Assembly: GCA_001548435.1 (NCBI GenBank)
Contig: AP017308.1
Span: 1,621,030-1,685,029 of the forward strand
Reading direction: 5' to 3'
Length of the DNA: 64,000 bases
Source: Leptolyngbya sp. NIES-3755
GTDB taxonomy: Bacteria > Cyanobacteriota > Cyanobacteriia > Leptolyngbyales > Leptolyngbyaceae
The notes beneath the pieces are model-generated. The model was not told the DNA's origin. It searched no databases and was given only the letters and a program-made list of their open reading frames with translations. Of this stretch, positions 7,661-15,882 are shown piece after piece. How positions within the stretch are numbered: position 1 is the stretch's first letter; the number at the start of each line of letters is the position of its first letter. Made by a program: the position numbers and the translations under genes.

Positions 7661-9694
7661 ATGGCAGTCCGTAGCGGTACGGCTTCGCCTACTCCGCGAT
7701 CGCGGAATCTTGCCGAGCCGAAGATCGATCAATCGGCGAATGTACATTCGTTTTCTAATCTGATTGGCGATGTGCGAATCGGAGCGAATGTCAAAATTTC
7801 GCCGGGGACTTCGATTCGGGCGGATGAAGGCACTTCGTTTTATTTGGGAGCGCGATCGAGCGTTCAAGACGGAGCGCTGATTCACGGTTTGGAGCAAGGG
7901 CGCGTCGTTGGGGACGACGGAAATTCCTATTCGGTCTGGATTGGAAACAACACATCGATCACCCACATGGCGCTGATTCACGGACCTGCCTATGTGGGTG
8001 ACGATTGCTTTATTGGTTTTCGATCGACGGTGTTTAATGCCCGAATCGGAAACGGGTGCATTGTGATGATGCACTCACTGGTTCAAGATGTGGAAGTGCC
8101 GCCTGGGAAGTATGTGCCGTCTGGCGCAGTGATTACAACTCAGCAGCAAGCCGATCGATTACCGGAAGTCACAGAGCGCGATCGTGCTTTTGCTTCCTAT
8201 ATTGTCGGAACTGCATCGAAATCAAGTTCTCAAACGGTTACTTCTCAACGTGCGGTGTTTCCGAGTCGGAGTGCCGCGCAGTCCACGACAGATGTTAAAG
8301 CTGGCAATAGCGCTACAGAAAATGGGTCAATTATGAACGGCGAAGTTATTAACCACGTTCGGCAATTACTAGCGCAAGGCTACCGAATCGGAATGGAACA
8401 CGCGGATAAGCGTCAGTTTCAGACCAGTTCTTGGAAGAGTTGCGCTCCCATTCAAGCAGCAAACGAGTCGGCTGTGTTGGCAGAATTACAATCCTGTCTT
8501 GCAGAACACAGCGGTGAGTATGTTCGCTTGATTGGGATTGATACGAAGAATAAGAAGCGGGTGCTGGAAGCGATTATTCAGCGTCCAGGTGATAAGCCTG
8601 TGAGCGGCGGATCGAGCTATTCTGCTCCGTCGTATAGTTCTTCGAGCTATAGTTCCGCTTCGAGTTATAGTCCGTCCTCGAATGGGAATGGTCACAGTAG
8701 CAGCGGACTTGATCCGGCTCTCGTGGCTCAAATTCGCCAAATCTTATCGAAAGGCGGTCGGGTTGGAACGGAACACGCAGACAAGCGACAGTTCCAGACT
8801 AGCTCTTGGAAGAGTTGCGCTCCGATCCAGACGACGAATGAATCGGCTGTGATGACCGAGTTACAGCGCTGTATGTCTGAGCATAGCGGCGAGTATGTTC
8901 GCTTGATCGGCATCGACACTCAGAACAAGCGTCGGATGCTGGAAACAATCATTCAGCGTCCCGATGGTAAACCTGTTGCTCAACCGACTTCGCACGTTGC
9001 TTCTCATCATCAGCCTGCGGTTCATCACACAGTCGATGGAGCGATCGCTGGTGATGCCGCAGAACAAATCCAGCAATTGATGGCACAAGGAGCCGTGATT
9101 GGTTTGGAGTTTGCCGATGAGCGTCGGTTTAAGTATGGTTCTTGGAACAGTGCGCCAACAATTCAAGCGAGTTCTGCGTCTCAAGCAGTTGCAGCTCTCA
9201 ATTCGTTCTTGGCTGAACATCGCGATCACTATGTCCGCTTAGTTGGCGTTGATCCGAAACAGAAGAAACGAATTGCAGAGAGTGTCATTCATCGCCCTGG
9301 AAAAGCTCATAGTTCTAACGGCAATGGTCACAGCAGTTCCGCTGCTTCTGAACCTCCGATGTACAACGAGCCAGCAAGCTACCACTCTGCACCTCCGATG
9401 TATACGCCTTCCAGCAATGGTAACGGTCGTCTAAGTTCGGACACGGTAGAGCAGATTCGTCAGCTTGTGCGTCAAGGCTACAAGATTGGGGTAGAGTTCG
9501 CAGATCAGCGACGCTACAAAACCAGTTCTTGGCAGACGGCAACTTCGATTCAAACCACCCGTGATGCAGAAGCAATCTTAGAGGTTGAAGCTGCGATCGC
9601 GAACTATGCAGGTCTATACGTCCGCTTAATCGGAATTGATCCGAAAGCAAAGCGGCGTGTGGCTGAAATGGTGATTCAACAACCCGCTAAGTAG
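7661..9694 (+). CDS. ccmM: Carboxysome assembly protein CcmM (gamma-CA domain plus four Rubisco-small-subunit-like repeats)
   Basis: A 677-residue scaffold that nucleates Rubisco inside the beta-carboxysome. Residues about 17-185 form a left-handed beta-helix gamma-carbonic anhydrase domain with the three zinc-ligand histidines at 75, 102 and 107 and the RAD motif at 53-55. Four SSU-like modules follow (DNA about 8339-8590, 8716-8965, 9050-9300 and 9442-9690), joined by Ser/Asn/Gly-rich linkers. Modules 1 and 2 each have a cysteine pair (SSWKSCAP and a later Cys before AEHSGEY or SEHSGEY); modules 3 and 4 have none. There are no cysteines around residues 194-200, where the catalytically active Thermosynechococcus protein has its disulfide. 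The ATG at 7661 follows AGGAGAAAG. An internal start can give the short form. Confidence 0.96.
   Translation: MAVRSGTASPTPRSRNLAEPKIDQSANVHSFSNLIGDVRIGANVKISPGTSIRADEGTSFYLGARSSVQDGALIHGLEQGRVVGDDGNSYSVWIGNNTSITHMALIHGPAYVGDDCFIGFRSTVFNARIGNGCIVMMHSLVQDVEVPPGKYVPSGAVITTQQQADRLPEVTERDRAFASYIVGTASKSSSQTVTSQRAVFPSRSAAQSTTDVKAGNSATENGSIMNGEVINHVRQLLAQGYRIGMEHADKRQFQTSSWKSCAPIQAANESAVLAELQSCLAEHSGEYVRLIGIDTKNKKRVLEAIIQRPGDKPVSGGSSYSAPSYSSSSYSSASSYSPSSNGNGHSSSGLDPALVAQIRQILSKGGRVGTEHADKRQFQTSSWKSCAPIQTTNESAVMTELQRCMSEHSGEYVRLIGIDTQNKRRMLETIIQRPDGKPVAQPTSHVASHHQPAVHHTVDGAIAGDAAEQIQQLMAQGAVIGLEFADERRFKYGSWNSAPTIQASSASQAVAALNSFLAEHRDHYVRLVGVDPKQKKRIAESVIHRPGKAHSSNGNGHSSSAASEPPMYNEPASYHSAPPMYTPSSNGNGRLSSDTVEQIRQLVRQGYKIGVEFADQRRYKTSSWQTATSIQTTRDAEAILEVEAAIANYAGLYVRLIGIDPKAKRRVAEMVIQQPAK
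8333..9694 (+). CDS. ccmM: Putative internal translation start giving short CcmM (repeats only)
   Basis: An in-frame ATG at 8333 (residue 225) sits exactly between the gamma-CA domain and the first SSU-like repeat, in the context [13 protein letters not shown]. Initiation here would give a 453-residue protein with four SSU-like modules. Other cyanobacteria make a short CcmM of repeats alone from the same mRNA (M35), needed in excess to condense Rubisco. No strong Shine-Dalgarno is seen before this ATG, so the site is inferred from position. Confidence 0.5.
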   Translation: MNGEVINHVRQLLAQGYRIGMEHADKRQFQTSSWKSCAPIQAANESAVLAELQSCLAEHSGEYVRLIGIDTKNKKRVLEAIIQRPGDKPVSGGSSYSAPSYSSSSYSSASSYSPSSNGNGHSSSGLDPALVAQIRQILSKGGRVGTEHADKRQFQTSSWKSCAPIQTTNESAVMTELQRCMSEHSGEYVRLIGIDTQNKRRMLETIIQRPDGKPVAQPTSHVASHHQPAVHHTVDGAIAGDAAEQIQQLMAQGAVIGLEFADERRFKYGSWNSAPTIQASSASQAVAALNSFLAEHRDHYVRLVGVDPKQKKRIAESVIHRPGKAHSSNGNGHSSSAASEPPMYNEPASYHSAPPMYTPSSNGNGRLSSDTVEQIRQLVRQGYKIGVEFADQRRYKTSSWQTATSIQTTRDAEAILEVEAAIANYAGLYVRLIGIDPKAKRRVAEMVIQQPAK

Positions 9695-9703
9695 TTTACT
9701 CTG

Positions 9704-10339
9704 ATGCAATCGCCGCCTCTACAGTTAATGCCCGTGAGTACCACCCACTACTATGTGAGTGGCGATGTCACGGTTCACCCAGGGGCAGCGATCGCACCAG
9801 GCGTTTTGCTGCAAGCTGATTCGGGTAGTCGAATTGTGATTCATCAAAGCGTTTGTGTCGGACTGGGAACAGTGATACAGGCGCATGGAGGAACGATCGA
9901 GCTTGGCGAAGGGGTGATCATCGGGGCTGGGGTGTTGTTAGTTGGGAATGTGTCGGTCGGCGATCGTGCTTGTGTGGGATCGGGGACAACCGTGATGAAT
10001 CGATCGATTGCGAGTTTGTCGATCGTGCCTCCGGGGTCGTTGTGGTGTGAGGAACTGCGATCGGCTGCGGTAGAGCAAACTCCTGAAGAGCTTGAAGATG
10101 TTTGGCAGGAGAATGGCTCTAAGCCACAGATAGAAGAAATTGCTCAAACGAATGGAGCAAAATCACCGACGAATGCTGCTGAAGTGAATGGAGCAAAGCC
10201 GACGGAAGAGCCGCAAGAGTCGGATGAGATCGAGTCTCCCGCTTCAGGGAATGGGCAGGTGTATGGGCAGGCGTATGTGAATCGAATGTTGGGCAGGATG
10301 TTTCCGAACCAACCGCGATTGAATGGAAATGGTCGATAG
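9704..10339 (+). CDS. ccmN: Carboxysome adaptor protein CcmN
   Basis: A 211-residue protein that bridges CcmM to the CcmK shell. Residues about 15-120 show hexapeptide-repeat character (GDVTVHPGAAIAPG, IELGEGVIIGAGV, SVGDRACVGSGT), the left-handed beta-helix that pairs with the CcmM gamma-CA domain. A Glu/Asn/Pro-rich linker follows (residues about 120-185). The C-terminus, YGQAYVNRMLGRMFP, is an amphipathic encapsulation peptide of the kind that binds CcmK. The gene begins 9 bases after ccmM and is the last of the operon; the next gene is convergent. Confidence 0.95.
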   Translation: MQSPPLQLMPVSTTHYYVSGDVTVHPGAAIAPGVLLQADSGSRIVIHQSVCVGLGTVIQAHGGTIELGEGVIIGAGVLLVGNVSVGDRACVGSGTTVMNRSIASLSIVPPGSLWCEELRSAAVEQTPEELEDVWQENGSKPQIEEIAQTNGAKSPTNAAEVNGAKPTEEPQESDEIESPASGNGQVYGQAYVNRMLGRMFPNQPRLNGNGR

Positions 10340-10348
10340 ATAAATTAG

Positions 10349-10990
10349 TTAAGCATTGTCAGCTTCAGCTACTTGTAGGGTGTCCACTACCTCTGACGAG
10401 CGTTCAATGTTCTTCTCAAAGATCTCGATCGCCTTTTTACCAATTTCGCGAGTAGAGTAGTTTGACCAGGTAGCCATTGCTGCTGCACCTACAATCGGTA
10501 ACCATTTGCCAACCATCGAGCTAATGAATCGCTGCACAATTTGACCAGCAATAACTTGGACAACCTTTGGAAAGACTCTGGCTGAAATCTGCTTGATTAA
10601 AATTTTTCCACCTACATTGACTAACAAGCCCAATCCACCTCGTCCTAAAGCATAGGCAAAAACAAAAGCCAAAAGTTCCTTATCTAAAAATTCCTTCTTG
10701 CCACACGCTACACCAAGGTCATAGATCATAACAACCTGATTTCTGACAATCAATAGAATCTCTGGAATTGCAGCAGCCATTCCCAAAGGACCAGGAATGA
10801 TGTTGAAGCCACCGGAAATCACTGAATTTTTGTTGGCGTATCCAGAAATAATAGATCGAGCATCACGCTGAGTTGGAATCTTTTCTGGGTGAGTTAAGTA
10901 ATACTTCTTTCGCTCTTCTACCACTGCCTCAAACAATCCGATCATCTTGTTAGCAAGCTGATCCTGCAAATTTGCTGTATCAATAGTCAT
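10349..10990 (-). CDS. Hypothetical glycine-rich, membrane-associating protein (EcsC-like)
   Basis: A 213-residue protein without a signal peptide. The N-terminal 60 residues are charged and helical. The middle has hydrophobic, Gly/Ala-rich segments: SGGFNIIPGPLGMAAAIPEI (residues about 59-78), FVFAYALGRGGLGLLVNVGG (about 109-128) and MVGKWLPIVGAAAMATW (about 165-181). This pattern recalls EcsC/DUF697-type proteins, in which amphipathic helices insert into membranes, but I do not recognise the family with certainty. It is convergent with ccmN with only 9 bases between stops and is not part of the carboxysome operon. A ribosome-binding site (AGGAGG) lies just before the ATG. Confidence 0.75.
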   Translation of the reverse strand: MTIDTANLQDQLANKMIGLFEAVVEERKKYYLTHPEKIPTQRDARSIISGYANKNSVISGGFNIIPGPLGMAAAIPEILLIVRNQVVMIYDLGVACGKKEFLDKELLAFVFAYALGRGGLGLLVNVGGKILIKQISARVFPKVVQVIAGQIVQRFISSMVGKWLPIVGAAAMATWSNYSTREIGKKAIEIFEKNIERSSEVVDTLQVAEADNA

Positions 10991-11050
10991 AGCAACCTCC
11001 TGAGCTTTCTCTTGTAGCAGAGTGCCCTGCCTGAGTAGAAAACTCCCTAG

Positions 11051-11077
11051 ATTGATCGATTAATTGATCGATCAATT
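11051..11077. repeat. Perfect palindrome in an intergenic region
   Basis: AATTGATCGATCAATT at 11062-11077 is a perfect 16-base palindrome, preceded at 11051 by a related ATTGATCGATTA. It lies about 60 bases upstream of the start of the minus-strand gene ending at 10990, so it could be an operator for it. The cgatcg core is also simply abundant here because of HIP1-related sequences. Confidence 0.35.
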
Positions 11078-11210
11078 CAGTATTCGCTGTTGCGCGGGAC
11101 TGGGATGGAGGATGTCAGGGTGAAAGATTGATCGCACATTCTCTGAATCGATCGAGAAATGCGATCAAGCTTTCTGAAGATTAGTCGATCGTAAGGATTA
11201 GAAGACCGAT

Positions 11211-11444
11211 TTAAGCAGCCTCATCTAACTCTGGAACGAATTGAGTCTCATAATTCTCAATCAAAACTCCAATCACATCCATCATCGAAGCCAACGGATG
11301 ACTCTCATTTTCACCGACTTGATCGATCAAGGAATCGAGCAAAGTAACGAGTTGATCATATTCCTGCTCTGTACGGGGAACAAAAACAGTGTCAGCAATC
11401 AACGACCAAGCAGACATCGTTTTCTCTAAGTTAAGATTTTGCAT
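11211..11444 (-). CDS. higA: HigA-type antitoxin, short form without HTH
   Basis: A 77-residue acidic protein with the HigA N-terminal pattern: a hydrophobic PRTEQEYDQLVTLLDSLID block, then ESHPLASMMDVIGVLIENYE, ending FVPELDEAA. Full HigA antitoxins continue into an Xre-type DNA-binding domain that is absent here. Short forms like this appear in cyanobacteria, so it need not be truncated. I take the ATG at 11444, whose A is the last base of the upstream toxin stop (TAATG), a classic coupled start; an in-frame ATG at 11456 lies inside the toxin gene. In a HigBA module it would bind and neutralise the HigB mRNA interferase, but the partner gene here is broken. Confidence 0.7.
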   Translation of the reverse strand: MQNLNLEKTMSAWSLIADTVFVPRTEQEYDQLVTLLDSLIDQVGENESHPLASMMDVIGVLIENYETQFVPELDEAA

Positions 11445-11731
11445 TACTCTTTCCATCTCTCTTCATCATATTCTGCGTGAGTTAAGACAGCCCGAATGTA
11501 AATCTTCTGACGATTGTAATGAATCGCCGTGATCAGTCGAACCTTATTTCCTCCAATGTTAAAAACAGTCAGTTTTCCGACTTGATCCGCAGACGGAAAT
11601 CGATCGCGAAGTTCGACAAACGAATTGAACTCACCTTATTTGGCAGTTTTATACCACTGAGTCAGAGCGTTTTTTGTATCTGGATGAAGGCTTGCAAACT
11701 CATTGAGCCGTTTACGGGTGATGACGTGCAT
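11444..11731 (-). pseudogene. higB: HigB-type toxin gene with an in-frame nonsense codon
   Basis: Hand translation of the minus strand from the ATG at 11731 gives MHVITRKRLNEFASLHPD, then QWYKTAK, then a TAA at 11636-11638 (codon 32). The same frame continues to the natural stop at 11444 with FNIGGNKVRLITAIHYNRQK and a terminal THAEYDEERWKE. These are hallmark segments of the HigB family of RelE-like ribosome-dependent mRNA interferases, about 95 residues. No ATG follows the stop that could restart the catalytic part. The gene is otherwise intact and coupled to the antitoxin by TAATG. A single base change (for example from AAA or CAA) explains the defect. A sequencing error cannot be excluded. 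Confidence 0.8.
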
Positions 11732-11794
11732 ATTAATCGACTCATTTGTTCTGCATCATACAGCGATCGCTCTGTTCAATCACTCAGTATTGCT

Positions 11795-12061
11795 CTATGT
11801 TTGGGATTGGGGTGGGAATTTCGGGGCGAGAGGAATGCCCTCCCACAGTTGAGATAGTGGTAACGTTTGCCCGGTCATTGCTTGCTGCCAAGATTCGCGA
11901 AATCTTTCTGCTGAGAAACCAGTGTCCGCATCTGATGAAGACTGATTTTCTCGCGTATGAGTTTGTTGAATGACGATCGATGAGGTCTTGAGCAGTTCAA
12001 GCTGCTCTTCAAAAGACAAAGATTGGGCTAAATCGATCGCTTGTTGCAGTTGTGAAGACAT
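11795..12061 (-). CDS. Hypothetical small protein
   Basis: An 88-residue protein starting MSSQLQQAIDLAQSLSFEEQLELL. The N-terminal half is a predicted amphipathic helix of the kind found in small antitoxin-like cyanobacterial proteins (an AIDLAQSLSFEEQLELL-type motif). The C-terminal half is polar and Pro/Gln-rich, ending LAPKFPPQSQT. It sits upstream of the broken higB gene on the same strand. I do not recognise a toxin partner beside it, so it may be an orphan antitoxin or a remnant. Function unknown. Confidence 0.55.
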   Translation of the reverse strand: MSSQLQQAIDLAQSLSFEEQLELLKTSSIVIQQTHTRENQSSSDADTGFSAERFRESWQQAMTGQTLPLSQLWEGIPLAPKFPPQSQT

Positions 12062-12154
12062 GGCGGGAGCTTTCTTGAGATATTTTTAATTATGTCTTAC
12101 GCAACCAATACTGCACCAGGGTTCCCAACTTGCCGATCGAGAAATGCGATCGTA

Positions 12155-12937
12155 TTAGTTCTGAGTCGATTCGTTGAGTTGTTGTTGAAGTTGTTGGACT
12201 TCTTCGATCGATAAACCTGTTCCTTGTGCAATTGCTTCGATCGAGAACCCATTTCTTAAGAAATTAATAGCGATTTCTCGCTGAGTGTTTGTTCTGGTTA
12301 AGGTCGCTGTCTCTTCCTGAATCGAACGATAAACAGAGGATTCTTGCATGATGTCTCTCCGCAATACACGATAGATGATCTCATTATCCAATCTTAGCCC
12401 AGCAAGAATCGCTGAAGCTGCTGTCAGGTTTGCTTGAACTGCGCGATCGGAGATTTGATCGATCGCCCGCGCTGCCTGTCGCAATGTTGCTTCTGGATTA
12501 TCCGTTTGACCTAAAGCAGCAAAGGGAATCAGTCCTGGATATTGCAGAAACAAATCATCGGGCTGCTCCCATAACCGAATTACCTCGAAATTATGCTGAG
12601 TGTTCTCTAAAACAAAGCTGGTTTGTCGCACTAGATCAGAGTTCGTCTGCTTCAGATAGATCACGACTTGGTGCATCCTTTTAGTGCGATCGCGCCTGTA
12701 TCCTCGTCCACGGTAGTCGAACATCCGAAACGGAATATCTGGGTCAGGGCGAGTCTGAAACTCTAAATGCAAGATGGTTTGATCAGACTCTAACAAAATC
12801 AGAGCATCGGCTCGAATAGGGTCAAGCGAAAGTTCCGAAGGTTGAATTTCGGTCAGAGTAACAGGTTCTCCGAGAAGCCAACTGGCAAAGTCGATCGAGA
12901 AATGTTCGGCAAGAAAACGGCAGGTGTCATCATACAT
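12155..12937 (-). CDS. Rpn family recombination-promoting nuclease / PD-(D/E)XK transposase-like
   Basis: A 260-residue protein beginning MYDDTCRFLAEHFS, the characteristic start of cyanobacterial Rpn/PDDEXK_2 proteins. Residues about 39-61 contain the nuclease core: ADALILLES with the catalytic Asp, then ILHLEFQTR with the E-x-Q variant of the motif. The C-terminus is a helical region (IAINFLRNGFSIEAIAQGTG) ending in a Gln-rich coiled coil LSIEEVQQLQQQL. I choose the ATG at 12937; a TTG 30 bases upstream is less likely. Rpn proteins are DNA endonucleases that promote RecA-independent exchange and often multiply in genomes. Its neighbours are TA remnants, which fits an accessory island. Confidence 0.8.
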   Translation of the reverse strand: MYDDTCRFLAEHFSIDFASWLLGEPVTLTEIQPSELSLDPIRADALILLESDQTILHLEFQTRPDPDIPFRMFDYRGRGYRRDRTKRMHQVVIYLKQTNSDLVRQTSFVLENTQHNFEVIRLWEQPDDLFLQYPGLIPFAALGQTDNPEATLRQAARAIDQISDRAVQANLTAASAILAGLRLDNEIIYRVLRRDIMQESSVYRSIQEETATLTRTNTQREIAINFLRNGFSIEAIAQGTGLSIEEVQQLQQQLNESTQN

Positions 12938-13006
12938 GAGAACAATTGTACGATTTATTGCCGTCAAATGATTAATTTGTCCGAACGCGATCGTAACTCT
13001 CGATCT

Positions 13007-13504
13007 TCAAGGACATTCCAAAGATTCGCGAGTGCTGATGCCTGTTTTGGAATTCACACCACTGGCTCTTTTACAGAGTTCGACTACTTGCGATCGATCT
13101 AATACGGCAAAGCTAAAATCTGCCCCTGTAATGTTGGCATCTTTGAAGACTGAGCCGATCATCATGGCGGAAGTTAACACTGCATCGCTTAAATCTGCAC
13201 CAGATAAATCTGTGATGTAAGCAATACCATCACCGAAATCGGCTCCTTTCCAGTTCGATTTGCTTAGATCAGAGCCACTGAAGACTGCACCTCGTAAATC
13301 CGCACCACTGAAATTACTGCCAGAGAGACGAGCATTGCTGAATTCTGCACGAATTAGATTTTGTCCAGAATAGTCTTTTGTCGTTGTCTTGAAATCATCG
13401 ATCGCTCGAATTGCACCTGAACTTGCCGCATTTGCAGGCTGAGGGAGCGCCATCATTAGAACGGCTGCTAGAAGAAATCCGAAAAGTACTCGCCAGGTTC
13501 GCAT
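13007..13504 (-). CDS. Secreted pentapeptide repeat protein
   Basis: A 165-residue protein with a signal peptide: [20 protein letters not shown] with a likely cleavage after PANA (about residue 26). The mature part contains pentapeptide A(D/N)LXX repeats, for example [20 protein letters not shown] and [16 protein letters not shown] (about residues 61-133), which fold as a right-handed quadrilateral beta-helix. The C-terminus carries two cysteines, in VVELCKRAS and ESLECP, likely a disulfide. The start is the ATG at 13504; a GTG 15 bases earlier is possible. Thylakoid-lumen or periplasmic pentapeptide proteins are common in cyanobacteria, and the precise role is unknown. Confidence 0.85.
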   Translation of the reverse strand: MRTWRVLFGFLLAAVLMMALPQPANAASSGAIRAIDDFKTTTKDYSGQNLIRAEFSNARLSGSNFSGADLRGAVFSGSDLSKSNWKGADFGDGIAYITDLSGADLSDAVLTSAMMIGSVFKDANITGADFSFAVLDRSQVVELCKRASGVNSKTGISTRESLECP

Positions 13505-13562
13505 ACGATCGCTTAACACTAAATTGCGTTACATTTCGTAATTCTACCAAGCATTGGTGCTT

Positions 13563-14117
13563 TTAAGTTCCGGGTTTCTTAGGTGCGATCGCAATACTCA
13601 ATTGGTAGTCTGAGGCTTGATCAGTTGCGATTACGTTGACTTGATAGGTTCCTGTTTCTGGAAGCGTTCCATTCCAACTCGATAAACCACTTTGGTAACG
13701 CTGGATTGGACTTCCACTTGGAGCAACTAAAGTGAGTAATACGCTTTGATTTGGGGATGTAATCGTGACGGTTGCAGTTTGATTGGCGGTGGCATCGAAG
13801 CTGTATTGGGCAGTTGCTTTGCTGGCTAAATTGCCTGAAACAGTGGTGGATGTTTTGCCAGGGTCGAGTTCGATTTTTTTACGATCGTCCGTTGTTTGGG
13901 GTGCGAGTGGTTGAGTCGTTTGAGGTGCAAGGGGTTGAGTTGTTTGAGGAGATTCCGCAGGCTGAGTTGGAGTTGCAACGGTTGGAGGGGGTGGCAATGG
14001 AGAAGGACTCGGTGTGGTTTCGGTTGGACTTGGAGCAACGGCTTGAGGGGGAGTAGATTGTCCGCAGCTTGTTAGGACTGCAACTGAACAAAGAATGAAA
14101 AGGGTAGTTCTGAGCAT
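13563..14117 (-). CDS. Lipoprotein with Pro/Thr-rich linker and PPC-like beta domain
   Basis: A 184-residue predicted lipoprotein with a perfect lipobox, LTSC at residues 15-18. A low-complexity Pro/Ser/Thr/Gln-rich segment follows (about 19-80), including a tandem QTTQPLAP repeat. The C-terminal 100 residues resemble a bacterial pre-peptidase C-terminal (PPC) beta-sandwich: ATAQYSFDATANQTATVTI, then VAPSGSPIQRY, then LPETGTYQVNVIA and a final YQLSIAI. PPC domains are secreted accessory or binding domains. It lies 26 bases downstream of the MprF-like gene on the same strand and could be its co-transcribed partner. Function unknown. Confidence 0.8.
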   Translation of the reverse strand: MLRTTLFILCSVAVLTSCGQSTPPQAVAPSPTETTPSPSPLPPPPTVATPTQPAESPQTTQPLAPQTTQPLAPQTTDDRKKIELDPGKTSTTVSGNLASKATAQYSFDATANQTATVTITSPNQSVLLTLVAPSGSPIQRYQSGLSSWNGTLPETGTYQVNVIATDQASDYQLSIAIAPKKPGT

Positions 14118-14143
14118 TGATATTATTTCGATCGAGAAAACAA

Positions 14144-15877
14144 TTAGCTGTCAGGTCTGAGATAGTCGAGCAAGCGATCGCCTGAATCGGCTCGAACTAA
14201 TCCCACCGCAATTTCTGGTAAGACGGTGAAGCTTGGAAAGATTAAATATCGCGGTTCCCAACGGGGGCGGAACTTCTCTTTGAATTGATGTAACCCTTTG
14301 AAGTTGTAAAACTGGTTAAGATGCTCGAAGAAGTAATGTAATCCTTTTTCAACTCTAAGTGAATCTGGTGCTTCCCCGACTCCCGCTAAGGGTGATAAAG
14401 AGAAATTAAAACTGTCGTATCCAGCTTGCTGAAAGTGTTGGATCATGGTTGCGAAGAGGAAATCCATTGTTCCTTTTTCTGCATCGTTGAGGTGACGCAT
14501 CAGATCAACTGTGACTTCTTTGCGGTTGTAGCCAGAGAGGAGATTTGAGAAGGCGATGATTTTGCCGTTGGCATTGTAGACGACTGCGATATGGCAGCCG
14601 CTGAGATAATCTCGATCGAACCATCCGATCGAGAATTGTTTTTCTGATCCCTGCTTGGATTTTAGCCATTCATCGCTGACCGGCTTCAATTGATTAAGTA
14701 GTCCATCGTCGATCGGAGGTTCGTAGACTTGTAAGTGATAGCCTGCTTTTGTCAGTTTATTGATTGCAGTTCTAAAGTCTTGATTCGCTTTGCCTTTTAA
14801 GCTAAATGTGTGGAGATCAATAATGGCTTCTTCTCCAATTTGTGCCCAACGATAACCGATTGATTGATACAGCGGTAAGTTCTCCGGTAGGACTTCGTAG
14901 AATGCAGGAAACCAATCATTTTGATTGCAGAATTGTTGGAAAGACACGATCGCTTCTTTGAGGTCATCTGGATGTCCGATCGGATCACCTAATGCGATCG
15001 CGGCTCGACTTTTGGCAACATAGGCAACCACACTTTTGCCGGATGGACTGAAGAAGTACGACTTATCTGGAAGCAAAGACAATCGAGCGAGTGAAGTTTT
15101 GCCGTATTGGTCAATGATTTGGCGTGCTCTTTGTCGATCGCTTAAGGTTGCTGGATCTCGCAGCAATACTGGACGCAATAGCATGAAGAGCGCATACGTC
15201 AGAGTGATTGTACCGACCGCATAGATAGAGTTGGCAAAGAATTCGGCATAACGTCTTCTAGGTTCAAGTCCCGCGTTATCTGCGGTGAAGAACATTGCCA
15301 AAGTTTGTAACACTGATTCAGTAAAGCTGAAGTTTATGGGCTGCCCGTTGATATTAAAGTAGCCATCGAGAATGTAAAAGCCGATCGTGCCATACGCTAG
15401 GGTAAAAAAGATCGCTGCAATTAACACTCGAATGCCTTGGGCGATCGACGGTCGATCGGATTGTGCAGTGTAGGCTTTGCGTAATACAAATAATTGAATT
15501 AGTAGAACAGAGGCAAGAACACTTTCTTCAATGTCAAAGCCTTTGATTAAGTGACTTAGAATTGAAACAATTAACAATCCAACAGTGAGATACCAAGCAA
15601 CTCGTTTTCGACGTAAAAGATTCGCTGCGAGAGTTAGTAAGATAAATCCTGCTAAAGCAGCGAATAAGTGACCACCCACTCGCACTGAAAATGGGAAGAA
15701 ATGTTTTAACCAGGCAGTGCGTTCTGGATAACTCGGAGCAACCGCAGACCAGAGATTCACCAATCCCATGATCCCCGTTAAGATTGCGGTTAACCAGATC
15801 CCGATTCGAGTTTTACGATCGAGCATTTCGGGTCGTTTCCGATTCCAGCCGAATTTGGGAGAAGTTACCTTGTGCAT
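14144..15877 (-). CDS. MprF-like phosphatidylglycerol lysyltransferase domain protein (DUF2156)
   Basis: A 577-residue membrane enzyme. The N-terminal third has about six hydrophobic segments (residues about 25-240), and residues about 250-570 form the GNAT-like aminoacyl-lipid transferase domain. Motifs typical of the family are FSPSGKSVVAYVAKSRAAIA (about 273-292), ALGDPIG, WQIGEE-like WAQIGEEAIIDL, and the C-terminal FNFSLSPLAGVG and FKEKFRPRWEPRYL. MprF enzymes transfer an amino acid from tRNA to phosphatidylglycerol and so modify the surface charge of the membrane. The N-terminal flippase half of full MprF is shortened here. The substrate amino acid is not known. The ATG at 15877 follows AAGG. 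It lies 5 bases after an anchored esterase gene, which suggests coupled function. Confidence 0.87.
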   Translation of the reverse strand: MHKVTSPKFGWNRKRPEMLDRKTRIGIWLTAILTGIMGLVNLWSAVAPSYPERTAWLKHFFPFSVRVGGHLFAALAGFILLTLAANLLRRKRVAWYLTVGLLIVSILSHLIKGFDIEESVLASVLLIQLFVLRKAYTAQSDRPSIAQGIRVLIAAIFFTLAYGTIGFYILDGYFNINGQPINFSFTESVLQTLAMFFTADNAGLEPRRRYAEFFANSIYAVGTITLTYALFMLLRPVLLRDPATLSDRQRARQIIDQYGKTSLARLSLLPDKSYFFSPSGKSVVAYVAKSRAAIALGDPIGHPDDLKEAIVSFQQFCNQNDWFPAFYEVLPENLPLYQSIGYRWAQIGEEAIIDLHTFSLKGKANQDFRTAINKLTKAGYHLQVYEPPIDDGLLNQLKPVSDEWLKSKQGSEKQFSIGWFDRDYLSGCHIAVVYNANGKIIAFSNLLSGYNRKEVTVDLMRHLNDAEKGTMDFLFATMIQHFQQAGYDSFNFSLSPLAGVGEAPDSLRVEKGLHYFFEHLNQFYNFKGLHQFKEKFRPRWEPRYLIFPSFTVLPEIAVGLVRADSGDRLLDYLRPDS

Positions 15878-15882
15878 GAGCC

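Noticed and set aside
7625-8074. A 149-codon frame antisense to the start of ccmM
   Set aside because: It is Arg/Ser/His rich and lies over the well-supported gamma-CA domain of CcmM.
12938-12967. Upstream TTG start for the Rpn gene
   Set aside because: The conserved family start MYDDTC is an ATG at 12937, and the extra ten residues would begin with a rare TTG.
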